Below are positions 1-17,606 of a stretch of 64,000 nucleotides of DNA, piece by piece. The notes under the pieces were generated by a model. It saw only the letters and a list, made by a program, of their open reading frames with translations. It searched no databases and was not told where the DNA came from. Position numbers and translations under genes: made by a program. Numbering within the stretch: position 1 is the first letter of the stretch; every line of letters begins with the position of its first letter. Source of the stretch: Serripes groenlandicus (taxonomy: Eukaryota; Mollusca; Bivalvia; Cardiida; Cardiidae); the NCBI GenBank assembly GCA_031761405.1, contig JASEVX010000017.1, positions 6,373,668 through 6,437,667 of the forward strand, read 5' to 3'.

Positions 1-43
1 TCAATATCCATATCAGGAGCTCTGTTAACATTTATTTCCTTTC

Positions 44-140
44 TTAACCCTTTCCCTCATACAGTTGGTTTCTGACGCCTCTGCAGTAGACGACTTTTGC
101 AAACATAAGAGAATGATGAAATTGCTCATAATGATGTGAG
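44..140. mobile_element. TTAA-M1 MITE, left-end fragment
   Basis: TTAACCCTTTCCCTCATACA then CTCTGCAGTAGACGACTTTT; decays into unrelated sequence before the second half. Confidence 0.75.
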
Positions 141-185
141 CCCAAACAATTGACTCCCTTCTCTCACCACTTAACACTCGTGCCT

Positions 186-657
186 TGATTGGTTGATTGA
201 ATTTTAATTTCATTTTCAATGGTACTTCAATTATATCATGGCAGCCAGTTCTGATGTTTTTCCTAGCTTTCTTACACCAGATCCAGTGTCCAATCTAGTT
301 GGGGGGGGGGGATTGTGCTAATTCTCACTAATTCCCCCCTAAATTTGTAAGGAAGGGGGGGAAGTTTTTACAATGACAAAGAAGGAAAAAAGCCTCAATT
401 TGTTCATAATAAATTTCTGATAAAATTCCCCCCTTGATTTTGAATCCTAGATTAGACACTTCACATAACATTCTTCCAGTGCAACGGACTACCATCCAAT
501 ATAGACCAATCTCTTAGCCCATTGGTGGAAAACGAATGATGCTGGTCATAAGGACTTTTATCAATCATCAGAAAGAACAAATAACCAGCCAGGGTTTGAA
601 CCAATGACCCCTGGGTTGAAAGACCTTGTCTTTGCCAACTGAGCTATGGCGGCCTGA
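186..657 (-). mobile_element. tRNA-derived SINE interrupted by a small MITE
   Basis: On the minus strand the head reads CCGCCATAGCTCAGTTGGCA (box A) and GGTTCAAACCC (box B). The tail is the TTGATTGGTTGATTGAATTT side. The body is broken at 285-460. Confidence 0.78.
285..460. mobile_element. 176-bp MITE with C/G-run shoulders
   Basis: Inverted ends AGTGTCCAATCTAG and CTAGATTAGACACT, with GGGGGGGGGG and CCCCCC just inside. Splits the SINE body. Confidence 0.75.
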
Positions 658-781
658 CTGTTAAGTTTTTTTTTTTTTTCTTTAAAACTATGTGAGTCGA
701 AACCAGTGACCTGCTTCTCTCACAAATTAACAATTGTTGTGATGTTATATATTGATTTAAAAATGTTAAACAAAATCTTAC

Positions 782-7538
<6,757 letters not shown>

Positions 7539-7645
7539 GGTTACAGTCTAAAATATATAATAAAATGCATCGTTTCCATCCAAAACTATGAGTAGAAATC
7601 AAGAACCTGTAAAATCAATTATCATAAGAACTTGCTCTACTAACT

Positions 7646-8029
7646 AAACAAGAGATGTTTGTCAAACATTTTAGTTATCACTCGGACAAGCTTGGTCACT
7701 GTGACTTTGACCTTTCACATGATGACCTCAACATCAATAGGGGTCATCTACTGGTCACCCCCAGCCTCCATGTCAAGTTTAAGAGCCATGGGTGCTCGCA
7801 ATGTTGAGTTATCACTTGGACAAGCTTTTCACATTCAAAGTCACTGTGACCTTGACCTTTGACCCGATTACCTCAAAATCAATAGGGTTTGTCTACCTCT
7901 AAGTCAAGTTTGAGGACCATAGGTCCAGGCATTGTTGAGTTATCACTCGGACAAGCTTTGGTGTACCGACGGACATACCGACTGACATTTGCAAAGCAAT
8001 ATACCCCTCTTCTTCGAAGGGGGCATAAT
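7646..8029 (+). mobile_element. Short AACAAGAG element
   Basis: Begins AAACAAGAGATGTTTGTCAA (hairpin TGTTTG/CAAACA) and ends with hairpin CCCCTCTTCTTCGAAGGGGG then CATAAT. Two internal half-repeats share GTTGAGTTATCACTYGGACA and GACCTTTGACC. Confidence 0.78.
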
Positions 8030-8245
8030 TACTAATGCAATGTTTTAAACTGTTGGAGCTGCAGGTATTTTTACATTGTTTTTACAGTCGTTGTCTATGC
8101 AAGTAGTCTTGACTGAGTACTGAAACCTGGACTATTCTCACTATATCTTATCAATGGATTGAGCAGCTTAAGCCGAGAGTGAAAATAATAATGGATGTTG
8201 TAAAAGATATATTGACTTTTCAATATTTGTTTGTTTGTTACCAAT

Positions 8246-8476
8246 TTAACCCTTTCCCACTTGCAGATGCATTCTTCCTCATTTTGACACATCTGAAGCA
8301 GACAACTTTTGAAATGATTGGGACAAAAGGAGAAAATGTTAATAACAACCAATTTCTCCATTTGCCACAATGATTACAATTCTATTTACCGGTAAAAATC
8401 ATTCACTTTTAAGAGATTTTCCATATTTTTGTCCAGATGTTTTCAAAGTTGTCTGCTGCAGATTTGTCGTAGGGGG
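8246..8476. mobile_element. TTAA-M1 MITE, decayed right end
   Basis: TTTAACCCTTTCCCACTTGC to GTCTGCTGCAGATTTGTCGT; the terminal GGGAAAGGGTTAA is lost. Confidence 0.74.
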
Positions 8477-8479
8477 TAT

Positions 8480-9430
8480 TTAGGGCTAACATATATATGA
8501 GATATGCTCAGATATTTTTATATTTATTTCACCAGGTTAAGTTTTTAGTTTAAAGAAAGCAGTTAATGAGATTATTTGATAGTTGAAAGTAATCCAAATA
8601 ATTTATCCTTTTCTTTGCTCATTTCATATTGTTATTTATCTTGCAAGCGACACTGGAAAGTAACAAAATGAAACATTTAGGGTTACTGTTAAATTTGTCT
8701 GCTCTAGATTTGTTGTATGCTTGAAAGTGTTAAATACACCGAGTTATCAAATGGCGAGTATACTTACAGGACTTTTTATATGAAATACAAACAAACAGGT
8801 TATTTTATCATTTACTTTCATGAATCATGTCAAAATATCATACTACAAAAAAATAACTCCAAAATATATGAAATATACATTTTGAGACCACCATATGTCA
8901 ATAACAGTTTTCTTTATATGGTCGAGCATTCTAACTTCGTGATCTACCTTTAGTTCCTGATCATATGTCATTATCATGATTATGTTCTTCTTATTCTCCA
9001 ATGACTAAATGTATTAGCAGTCAATTGAGTAGTCTGTAATTATTTTCTGATGACTAAAGATTCATTTAGTTCTCGACAAGGTAGTTTAATTTAATGCTTA
9101 TGATCACAAACTTAGGAGACCCGTAGATAGTGAATTATCAGTATTCATATTTCATATCACCTAAAAGAAACCGACTATGAGTATTTCTTGCAAATTATAT
9201 GTATTATTCAGTAATTTTTCGAATTATCTGATATTATTTGGTATTATTCGGCTTTAAGAGAAACCAAAATATTGAACATATGCATCTTCTTTCTCTGAAG
9301 CAGTGAAGGACTAATTTCAATGAAACATATCCTAAACAGATATATACAATGCATAAGTAAAATAAAGATATTAGTTACTTCACCTACTCAGCAATAATAA
9401 TTATTATTCATAAGTCATTTATTAAACAAA
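8480..9430. other. AT-rich intergenic stretch, nothing recognised
   Basis: No exon-like frame, repeat end or RNA gene seen between the AARS1 start and the CpG-richer patch, apart from a small MITE-like remnant near 8700-8730. Confidence 0.5.
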
Positions 9431-9970
9431 TAAATTCTTGCCGTCCGTTTTTTATCCACGTCAGTCAGTCGATGTCCGAACCGTATGTTATCCGGTTTTT
9501 ATACACATTACAGAGTTCAAAGAATTGCATCATTATTGACAAGCTTTCTCTTTTGTTGCATCAACATAAAATATGTTCTGTCATAGAGTAAAATATAAAT
9601 TGACACACAAGCCAGATAAACAAATGTCACTTTACTTACTTTCAAATTAATTACTCAAAGAAGTAACAAATTACTTTTTCGCCCGGTCCGCACACGATAC
9701 TGTTCAACTTTAACGCACCGAAACGTACAAGGTTCAATTCGGGGGCTCCCCAAATCGCACCTTTGGATTTTCGTGCACAGTCTGAAGTATTTATCAGACA
9801 CTATGGTATTGTTAACGTAGAAACTCTTATGGGTAGTTCAAGCATTGATGAACATTTGTAATTCAATACAATATGTAAGAAACTTGAATAGCCCGCAATT
9901 ATCGGTAAAATATCCAGATACAAGTTCCATTTGCGTATATAAGTTTTACCACGTTCTTGTAATTCTAACG
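9430..9970. promoter_or_regulatory. CpG-richer patch between divergent genes, candidate promoter region
   Basis: Clusters such as CGCCCGGTCCGCACACGATA, ACGCACCGAAACGTAC and ATTCGGGGGCTCCCCAAATCG contrast with the AT-rich, CpG-poor flanks. It lies between AARS1 (minus) and the MYORG-like gene (plus), so it could hold a promoter or a 5' untranslated exon of either. Indirect evidence only. Confidence 0.4.
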
Positions 9971-10723
9971 GGGACCGTAAAATTCTGCTCGAGGATAAAA
10001 CGAACATAAAAGGTTTGTTTTCGTTGTTTATGATGACAATTGAACTTTTACACATATTTTATAATTAATTTATTTGTCATATTTATCATAAAAACCTACA
10101 TATGAAACACAGAATTCTCTTCTTTTTAAAAATGGGAACAAACCGACTAATTCGTCCACTGTAAAATTCGCTACCAATCTTTTTTATCCCGCATGATAAA
10201 GATCTGTGTTTCTGTCTAATGATTAGAACCAAGCTTAACTAACTGGCATAAATCTGCGAATATTAACATTTTTTTCCCTCAACTGGCCAATTTTAGTGAC
10301 CTTAGTCCTTATTACTTTTATCCTTATATTGCAATATATATAAAATTGCTGCAACCCTTTTTTACTTATTTGCTTTCAATCCATGTATTTTTTTTACCAA
10401 TGACTGTGTAGATTTGGCATAGAAAGAAGTCATGTCTGTGACCTAATTTGTGTCAACCTAGGCTATGCGATTATGATGATAAACAATATTTGTTTTCCAA
10501 TTAAATAGGAAATGCACGAAAGGTACTCCCAATATTTTATACTGGTGAAATATATTGCTCCTTACTTCACTTTTAAAAAAGTTATGAGTAAAATCATTTC
10601 AAGATAAACTGGTTTCAAAATAAAGCCACAAGATGTAAATATGAAGATGAGAGAATGTACAAATAAGTGTCATTTTTACTTTTTAAAAAATGTTTAATTA
10701 GAATTGCATTACTTCTTTTTCAG

Positions 10724-10849
10724 TGTGTTGCGCAAATATCTAGTTGATAATGACAGTATAAAAGTGGAGTGTGACAACTCAACAATAAAGGCTACATCAG
10801 TGAATAAAGAGATCATGATCAGATTACAGTGGAGGAGACTAAGATCCAA
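10724..10849 (+). CDS. MYORG-like gene, first recognisable coding exon
   Basis: Follows CTTTTTCAG and ends TCCAA|GTATGA. The frame is open throughout and joins the next exon to make the codon AAG. There is no ATG between the nearest upstream in-frame stop (10695-10697) and the acceptor, so either another exon supplies the start or translation begins at ATG 10815. Confidence 0.68.
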
Positions 10850-13800
10850 GTATGACTTAAACATTTGACTCTAAGCCATATAGCATTTCTTGTTATTAAA
10901 TCCTTATTTGAACTTCAAACCCTACAGTGTGGGTACTCTAAGGAATCTTTTTTTTAAACAACTAATTTGCCTTGTTTGTTGTGTATTGATTTGCAGACAC
11001 ATTTTGATGCATACATGTACAGTAGACACCTTTTAACATCATTGTGACAGAAGGAGAATTGCCACAATGTTTTCAACTGTATTCAGTGATTATACTTTCA
11101 TTGACACAGATTTGTTGTATGTGGGAAAGGGTTATTACAGTAAGAGATATTGATAACTCCTCCTTACCAGGCCTCTGGTTTCACAGTAAAAATATCTGTT
11201 TAATGTTGATGATATTTATAATTTTTTTAAAAAAGACATACTCACCCTTCAATGACTTTTTTAAATTTTGCAGTAGGTAATTATACCACTGTGGCTCAGA
11301 AAACAAAGTTTGTTAAATCATGGCATCAGTTGGTTGGCCTTTGTAGCAGTCATAGCACAGTGAAAAAGGGCAGACCATATAATTGTCTGGTAAAGTTAGG
11401 GATGTTTTCCAAGTTAACCCCTTCCCTCATATAGACGCTTTCTGACGCCTCTGCAGCAGACGTCTTTTTAAAAACATAGTAACAAAAGAAGAAATTGCAC
11501 AAAACGTGCAATTTCTCCTTTTGTCACAATGTTTTCCACTTTTAGTCATAGGTTATCCATTTAATTATAGAGATTTTCCATTATTTGACAAAATATGTTC
11601 AACGTCGTCTGCTGCAGAATTGTCGTATGAGGGAAAAGGTTAAGTAAATATAATAATTATTATAAATATGACATTGTGTCTGTGACAATGAGGTGACAGT
11701 AAGGGTTTTTTCTTGTATTAGTCATTTAACCCTTTCCCTCATACGACAATTCTGCAGCAGACGACTTTGAACGAAATTTGTCTAAACATAGAAAATCTCC
11801 ATAATTGAATGGATAACCTATGACAAAAAGTGGAAAACATTGTGTCAAAAGGAGAAATTGCACGTTTTGTGCAATTTCTTCTTTTGTCACTATGTTTTCA
11901 AATAGCCGTCTGCTGCAGAGGCGTCAGAAAGCGTCTATATGAGGGAAAGGGTTAATATAAGATTAACACACAAATAAGTGAACAGAACTAAACTTCCTGT
12001 GTGGTGTAGTGTTATGAACCCATACCAGACAATTTTGAAATCATCAAGACAAAAATGGAATATTTCAATAAATGAAAGAATCATCATTGAACATAGTTGG
12101 AATCGTTTTGTTGCAAACAGAAATTGCTCGTCATGACTGAGCAGAGGTCCGGATAAGGAGGGGTATTCAGCTCTTTTTCCCACAATTTCTCTTTTATTAT
12201 TAAGATTCTTTTGAGTACCAACAACAAAGGGTTAGAGAGTCAAATATAAGGAATTTAGAACATGCAAATGACCCTTATCTAGAGCTCTGACTGAGTAATT
12301 TCTGCTTTGCCACATAACAGTGGTTCTGATGCAGATGTGTTTAATGTGGGATAAAAAATAACATAAAAAACATAAAATTTACATTCCATTACTAGTCACT
12401 CCATTGTGTCTTTCAGGTATCCTTGGATGCAGATGATACAGACATGGAGACTCTGGGTTTTAGTTGTTTTCATTGTTTTACTGGTTCTCTACACGCTGTT
12501 AGCCTTAAAGAAAAAACCACTCCCCTTCTTGCAGAAAGAAATACAAAATATTAGACTTGGACAAATGGAATTTGATTTCCAAACTGGTTTATATTTCCTT
12601 ACAAAAGACAAGGATGTGTACTTCAGAGGTTCCATGCCAGACTCATTGCAAGAAAATGGCCCCCCAACACAGTGTGCATTGATGAACGTTTCAAAAGAAT
12701 TCTGCGCAATGTGGTTCCACGATATTGGACATCCGCAGGTTAGACTAGAGGTTGTGTATTCAAACGATCAACATGCTAGTTGTTATAGTGTAGCCTGGCA
12801 ACCATTGACAGACGGCTATCAGCCACAGACATGTTTTTCAATGGCAGACTATAAATGGTTTGGAGGATCTTTGTTATATGATCAAACTTGGCCATTGAAT
12901 TCAGCGAATGTCCCCTTTCAGCCATATATGACTCAAGATTTGAGATTCTATGCTGGGGAAGAAAATGTGTTTGGAAATGTTTTAGACTGGTTTTGGATAA
13001 GTTCAGCCGGAATTGCTATCATGGTGGATCCTTCTTCTCCAATATATGTGAGTGTGAATCAGTCTAAAGACAATTTGATATGCTTGTATTCAACTTCAGA
13101 TAAAATGCCAAGTCTAAAATACAAGATATGTAAAAGTGACAATATTAGAAAAATTCATAGATATGTGATAAATCAAATGGTGGACTTACCAAAAACTCTT
13201 CCAGAGGACAAATACTTTACAAAACCATTCTGGTCTACCAGTCCATATTTTTATGATGGCTTAGACCAAAATAAACTGCATAAATTTGGGGTAGACATAA
13301 GCAAGCATAAATTTCCAGGCCATGTTTTGGAAATGTATGATGATGCGTTAACAGTTTATAAAGAAAAACCTTTCGATAAGAAAAAGTTTACAAATATACA
13401 CCAAGTGATAATGTACCTACATGAGGACAATTATAAAGTGTACATGCCTGTGTCCCCATTTGTGTCTACAAGTGAGAATTGGAATAAGTCCCATTTAATG
13501 TTAGATTCAAATGGAAACGCTCTTGTGGCATTGATGCATAACGAGGATGTGCATTTAATTAATCTTCTTAAACCAGAAACATTTAACTGGTTTGTGGAGG
13601 GCCTACAGAAAATGATGTCCGAATTTGGTTTTGATGGTTATAGAATGGTTGGAGGAGAGTCTGTGTATTTAACAATAAAAAATGTGAAACCAGTCGATAT
13701 GAACAAATATTCCGCTAAACTTAGTCATGTGATGAAAGCCTTGAAACTAACATGCTTGTCAACATTTGCATCCCTCTCCCAATCAGGTGCTAACTTTGTG

Positions 13801-15260
13801 ATACTATCTAGTCGAGAATCCTCGTGGAGCACGAAAGGAGGACTGGCTAGTATTATTCCATCCGTGTTTACGTTAGGTGTGTTAGGATATCCATTTGTCA
13901 TTCCAAATGTTGTTGGAGGCCCAGGTCAGACTGTTCATATCAATTCCACATACACAGAACACAAAATTCCAGACCGTGAGTTGTACATTCGCTGGATGGG
14001 TCTTTCTGCGTACATGCCAGGGATGATGTTTTCAGTGCCCCCCTGGTTATATGACAATGATGTTGTAGAAATGGGAAGGAAATTTGTGAAAGTTCATCAA
14101 GATGTTGTGAGCCCCATAGTCATCAAGGCAGCCAGGGAATATGAAATCTCAGGTAATTTACATGTGAAGCATTGTATGATTTTGACACATAATTGAAAAT
14201 GTTGTGTGGGAAAAGAAATATTGATTTATTTTTAAGCAATACCTTCTCTACCAACTTTAACAAAAATTATAAAAAATATTTTTGGAATATGTTTATAAAT
14301 ATTCAAAGTTGTCATTATAAGTAAAGGTTCATAATATGATCTTTTTAAAAATATAACTTTAAAATATCTTTTAGAATGGGAGAAAATCTGGACAACTAAA
14401 CAGTTTCATGAAAGATTAGGAAGAAGTTTGGTAAAAATTTGCTAGGCCTTGTTTAGTGTAATTTCTATTTGTCCTAGGACATTTTTAATTCACGATTTCA
14501 CCTGTTATAGAGTGGTTAAAAAATGAATGCAGAATGTAAAGTGTTTAATTCTTGTTAGATGGTCTTCTTTCTCGTTGAAGTAATCATTTGATTTCACTGA
14601 TTATATGGATTAAATATCTTCTTGACGGGATTTTTTTCCTTCAAATTACGGGACTGAGAAAAACATCTAAGTAGGTTAGAATTGAGCTTTTCTCACATAC
14701 AATAAATGTGCGGTAAACGACTTTGAAAACATTTAGTCAATAATTTGAAACCACTGATATGAAAGAAAAATGATCGAATAAAATTGAAAATATTGTGACT
14801 AAAGGAGAAATTGATCTTTATGAACAATTTCTCTTTTTGCCACAATGTTTTCTAAAATTGTCTGATTCAAAGGCTTCCAAATGCGTCTGTTTGAAGGAAA
14901 GGGTTAATATGGATTTTCTTCTAACATGTTTAGGGAAATTCCATATTCTTTCTTACATGTATACATGTACTTGTATGTTCCTATACATTTTCAGGGAGTC
15001 CAATTATCCGTCCCTTATGGTGGATTGATCCTCTCGACAAAAGCTTGCTCACCATCAGTGACGAATACCTCATAGGAGATACCCTTCTCGTGGCCCCTAT
15101 TATCAAACAAGGGGCCTCCTTCAGGGATATTTACATTCCAGAGGGTACTTGGAGGGATGAATTGAGAGGCATTGATATCATTGGCAAAGATTGGCTCAAA
15201 GATTACAAAGTTGAACTCGGTCAAGTGGCATGTTTTACGAAACAAGTTAAAGCCATGTAA
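10724..15260 (+). CDS. MYORG-like glycoside hydrolase family 31 membrane protein, probable pseudoenzyme
   Basis: Exons 10724-10849, 12417-14152 and 14995-15260 splice in frame (AA|G, then G|GG) and end at TAA 15258-15260, about 709 codons visible. A short basic N-tail (QWRRLRSKYPW) precedes one transmembrane helix (LWVLVVFIVLLVLYTLLAL), giving a type II topology like vertebrate MYORG (about 714 aa). The GH31 fold follows, with conserved late motifs LGYPFVIPNVVGG, RELYIRWMGLSAYMPGMMFS, PIIRPLWWI and DEYLIGDTLLVAP. In MYORG the catalytic nucleophile is the Asp of FKFDAGE; here that block reads YRMVGGE, with Val at 13648-13650. The acid/base Asp (RDSVW) is Glu (RESSW, codon 13816-13818). The IDDMY substrate block reads MYDDAL. 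The fold is kept but glycosidase activity is doubtful. The start codon is uncertain: either upstream, or ATG 10815 within the first exon seen. Confidence 0.88.
10987..11135. mobile_element. TTAA-M1 MITE, internally deleted
   Basis: CAGTAGACACCTTTTAACAT..GAAGGAGAATTGCCACAATG..GTTGTATGTGGGAAAGGGTTA; the central hairpin is collapsed. Confidence 0.7.
11414..11643. mobile_element. TTAA-M1 MITE, full length
   Basis: TTAACCCCTTCCCTCATA to TATGAGGGAAAAGGTTAA. Confidence 0.88.
11726..11955. mobile_element. TTAA-M1 MITE, full length, opposite orientation
   Basis: Starts with the TTCTGCAGCAGACGACTTTG arm; lies 83 bp from the previous copy in inverted orientation. Confidence 0.88.
12140..12290. mobile_element. 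H1 foldback repeat, reversed and decayed
   Basis: GTCCGGATAAGGAGGGGTAT to GACCCTTATCTAGAGCTC, with one hairpin half (CTTTTGAGTACCAACAACAA). Confidence 0.75.
12417..14152 (+). CDS. MYORG-like gene, main GH31 exon
   Basis: Acceptor TCTTTCAG, donor TCAG|GTAATT; 1,736 bp open. Holds the transmembrane helix and nearly all of the GH31 barrel, including the substituted catalytic blocks at 13639-13659 and 13810-13824. Confidence 0.92.
14684..14907. mobile_element. TTAA-M1 MITE, diverged
   Basis: CTTTTCTCACATACAATAAA to GTTTGAAGGAAAGGGTTAA in the last MYORG-like intron. Confidence 0.75.
14995..15260 (+). CDS. MYORG-like gene, last exon
   Basis: Acceptor CATTTTCAG before GGAGTCCAATT; completes Gly and reads SPIIRPLWWIDPLD, then IGDTLLVAPII, the usual GH31 C-terminal sheet. 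Ends KAM-stop. Confidence 0.92.
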
Positions 15261-15299
15261 TATGTGTCTTCCTTCATCATCATGAAACATAATTATATT

Positions 15300-16055
15300 C
15301 AATGAGACTGCAGCAGATGACCTTTGAAAAATAGTAGGAAGTGGACAATTCCTCTTTTTCTAACAATGTTTTCTACATGTCTTATAATTTTGTTAGGTAA
15401 GATTTTCCAATGTAACGTTTGTATGTTTGCAACTTTTCTGACAATTATTTTTCTCCACAGTCTTTTGTAGCCAATTGATCATGTAACATAATGTGTTTTC
15501 ACTTTGATGTGGAAAATCCTTTTAAGTACAAGGGAAAATATTCACTTATTTTGAAAACGTCTTAATTCATTCATTGAAAACATTGTGGCAAAAGGTGAAA
15601 TTGCTTGTTTTGAGCAATTTTTGGTTTTGTCACAATGTTTTCAAAAGTTGTCTGCTGCAGATGTGTCCATAGGTGGGAAAGGGTTAAACCAGATGTTGCA
15701 ATCAGAGACCTAGATAACTCTCAACTCAATAAAACCCTTGGTCCGTGGTTCTTAAAATAATTGTTTTAATGAGAAGACTATTTGAGTACTCATAACAATT
15801 AACATCGGATTTTGATGTCAAATAACAATTTAACACTTAATATATGTACATGTAGAGACATTACAAAAACATCTGCAGCAGACTAAATTTTGAAAGCAAG
15901 GTGGCAAGATGCGAAATTAAATATTATGAACATTTTCTGCTTTTTCCAGAATGTTTTCTGAAAGTTTACTTGTATTTATAGATTTTTAGATATATCCTGA
16001 TACGCAACTTCTCCTTTTCCTGCAATGTTTTATATTTTATAATAAAATTACATGT
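15300..16055. repeat. TTAA-M1 and H1 remnants
   Basis: A best-preserved right half at 15579-15687 (AACATTGTGGCAAAAGGTGA to GGGAAAGGGTTAA), with decayed pieces on both sides and an H1 remnant at 15735-15815. Confidence 0.6.
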
Positions 16056-16098
16056 CCTATTTTCCTGATGTTCACTCAATCACTGCTTTCCTTGACTG

Positions 16099-16185
16099 TT
16101 TTAGCTCACCTTAATAGAAGTACTCAAGGTGAGCAATTGTCATTTCCCTGTGTTAGTTGTGCATCAGTCAACATTTTTCTTTCAA
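16099..16185. mobile_element. Terminal fragment of an AACAAGA-ended element
   Basis: TTTTAGCTCACCTTAATAGA..CTCAAGGTGAGCAATTGTC, the GAGCTCACC end only. Confidence 0.7.
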
Positions 16186-16235
16186 CCTTTCCCTCAATCA
16201 GGGTACATTTTGATGTATCTGCTGCAGATTTCTTT

Positions 16236-16330
16236 GGGACCGCGCTCTATGGTTAGGTGATAGAGCATCTGTCTCATGTGCAGGAGGTCGTGGGTTTGAT
16301 CCCCAGCCGGTAAATGCATTCCCACATTGG
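16236..16330 (+). mobile_element. tRNA-like SINE head
   Basis: Box-A-like TATGGTTAGGTGATAGAGCA and box-B-like GGGTTTGATCCCCAG, but no 7-bp acceptor stem or convincing anticodon arm, so a SINE head is preferred to a tRNA gene. Confidence 0.6.
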
Positions 16331-16336
16331 CGCTCT

Positions 16337-17540
16337 TTATTGTGGGGATACCATAACGACCGTCTCACTATTGCCGGGATTGTGGGGATACCATTTCGAC
16401 TGACTCAATGGTGTCAGGATTGTTGGGATACCATAACGACTGTCTCACTGGTGTCGGGATTGTGGGGATACCATAACGACTGTCTCATTAGTGTCAAGAT
16501 TGTGGGGATACCATTACAACTGACTCATTGATGTCAGGATTGTGGGGATACCATAAAGACTGAATCATTGGTGTCAGGATTGTTGGGATACCATAATGAC
16601 TGTCTCACTGGTGTCAGGATTGTGGGGATACCATTACGACTGACTCATTGGTGTCAGAATTGTGGGGATACCATAAAGACTGACTCATTGGTGTCAGGAT
16701 AGTGGGGATACCATTACGACTGACTCACTGGTGTCAGGATTGTTGGGATACCATAATGACTGACTCATTGGTGTCAGGATTGTGGGGATACCATTACGAC
16801 TGACTCATTAGTGTCAGGATTGTGGGGATACCAAAACGACTGACTCATTAGTGTCAGGATTGTGGGGATACCATTACGACTGACTCACTGGTGTCAGGAT
16901 TGTGGGGATACCAAAACAACTGACTCATTAGTGTCAGGATTGTGGGAATACCATTACGACTGACTCATTAGTGTCAGGATTGTGGGGATACCATTACGAC
17001 TGACTCATTGGTGTCAGGATTGTGGGGATACCATTATGACTGACTCATTGGTGTCATGATTGTTGGGATACCATAACGACTGACTCATTGGTGTCAGGAT
17101 TGTGGGGATACCATAAGGACTGACTCACTGGTGTCAGGATTGTGGGGATACCATAACGACTGACTCACTGGTGTCAGGATTGTGGGGATACCATTACGAC
17201 TGACTCATTGGTGTCATGATTGTTGGGATACCATAACGACTGACTCATTGGTGTCAGGATTGTGGGGATACCATAACGACTGACTCACTGGTGTTAGGAT
17301 TGTGGGGATACCATTATGACTGACTCATTGGTGTAATGATTGTTGGGATACCATAACGACTGACTCATTGGTGTCGGGATTGTGGGAATACCATAAGGAC
17401 TGGCTCATTGGTGTCAGGATTGTGGGAATACCATTACGACTGACTCATTGGTGTCAGGATTGTGGGGATACCATTTAGACTGACATATTGGTGTCAGGAT
17501 TGTGGGGATACCATAACGACTGACTCGTTGGTGTCAGGAT
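16337..17540. repeat. 40-bp satellite, about 30 copies
   Basis: Unit GATTGTGGGGATACCATTAC then GACTGACTCATTGGTGTCAG. Variant bases recur at fixed columns (GGGG/TGGG, ATAA/ATTA, ATTG/ACTG), including higher-order doublets. It immediately follows the tRNA-like head. Confidence 0.95.
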
Positions 17541-17606
17541 AAATGGATAAGTAATACTGGTAATGTATGGTAATGTAACCTGCAAATTGCCATGATATAA
17601 CTGATA

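Noticed and set aside
16236..16310. Functional tRNA gene
   Set aside because: Box A and B resemblance only; no paired acceptor stem, no terminator run, and it leads directly into repeat sequence.
16337..17540. CRISPR-like array of regular 40-bp repeats
   Set aside because: The whole unit repeats with no unique spacers; it is a eukaryotic satellite.
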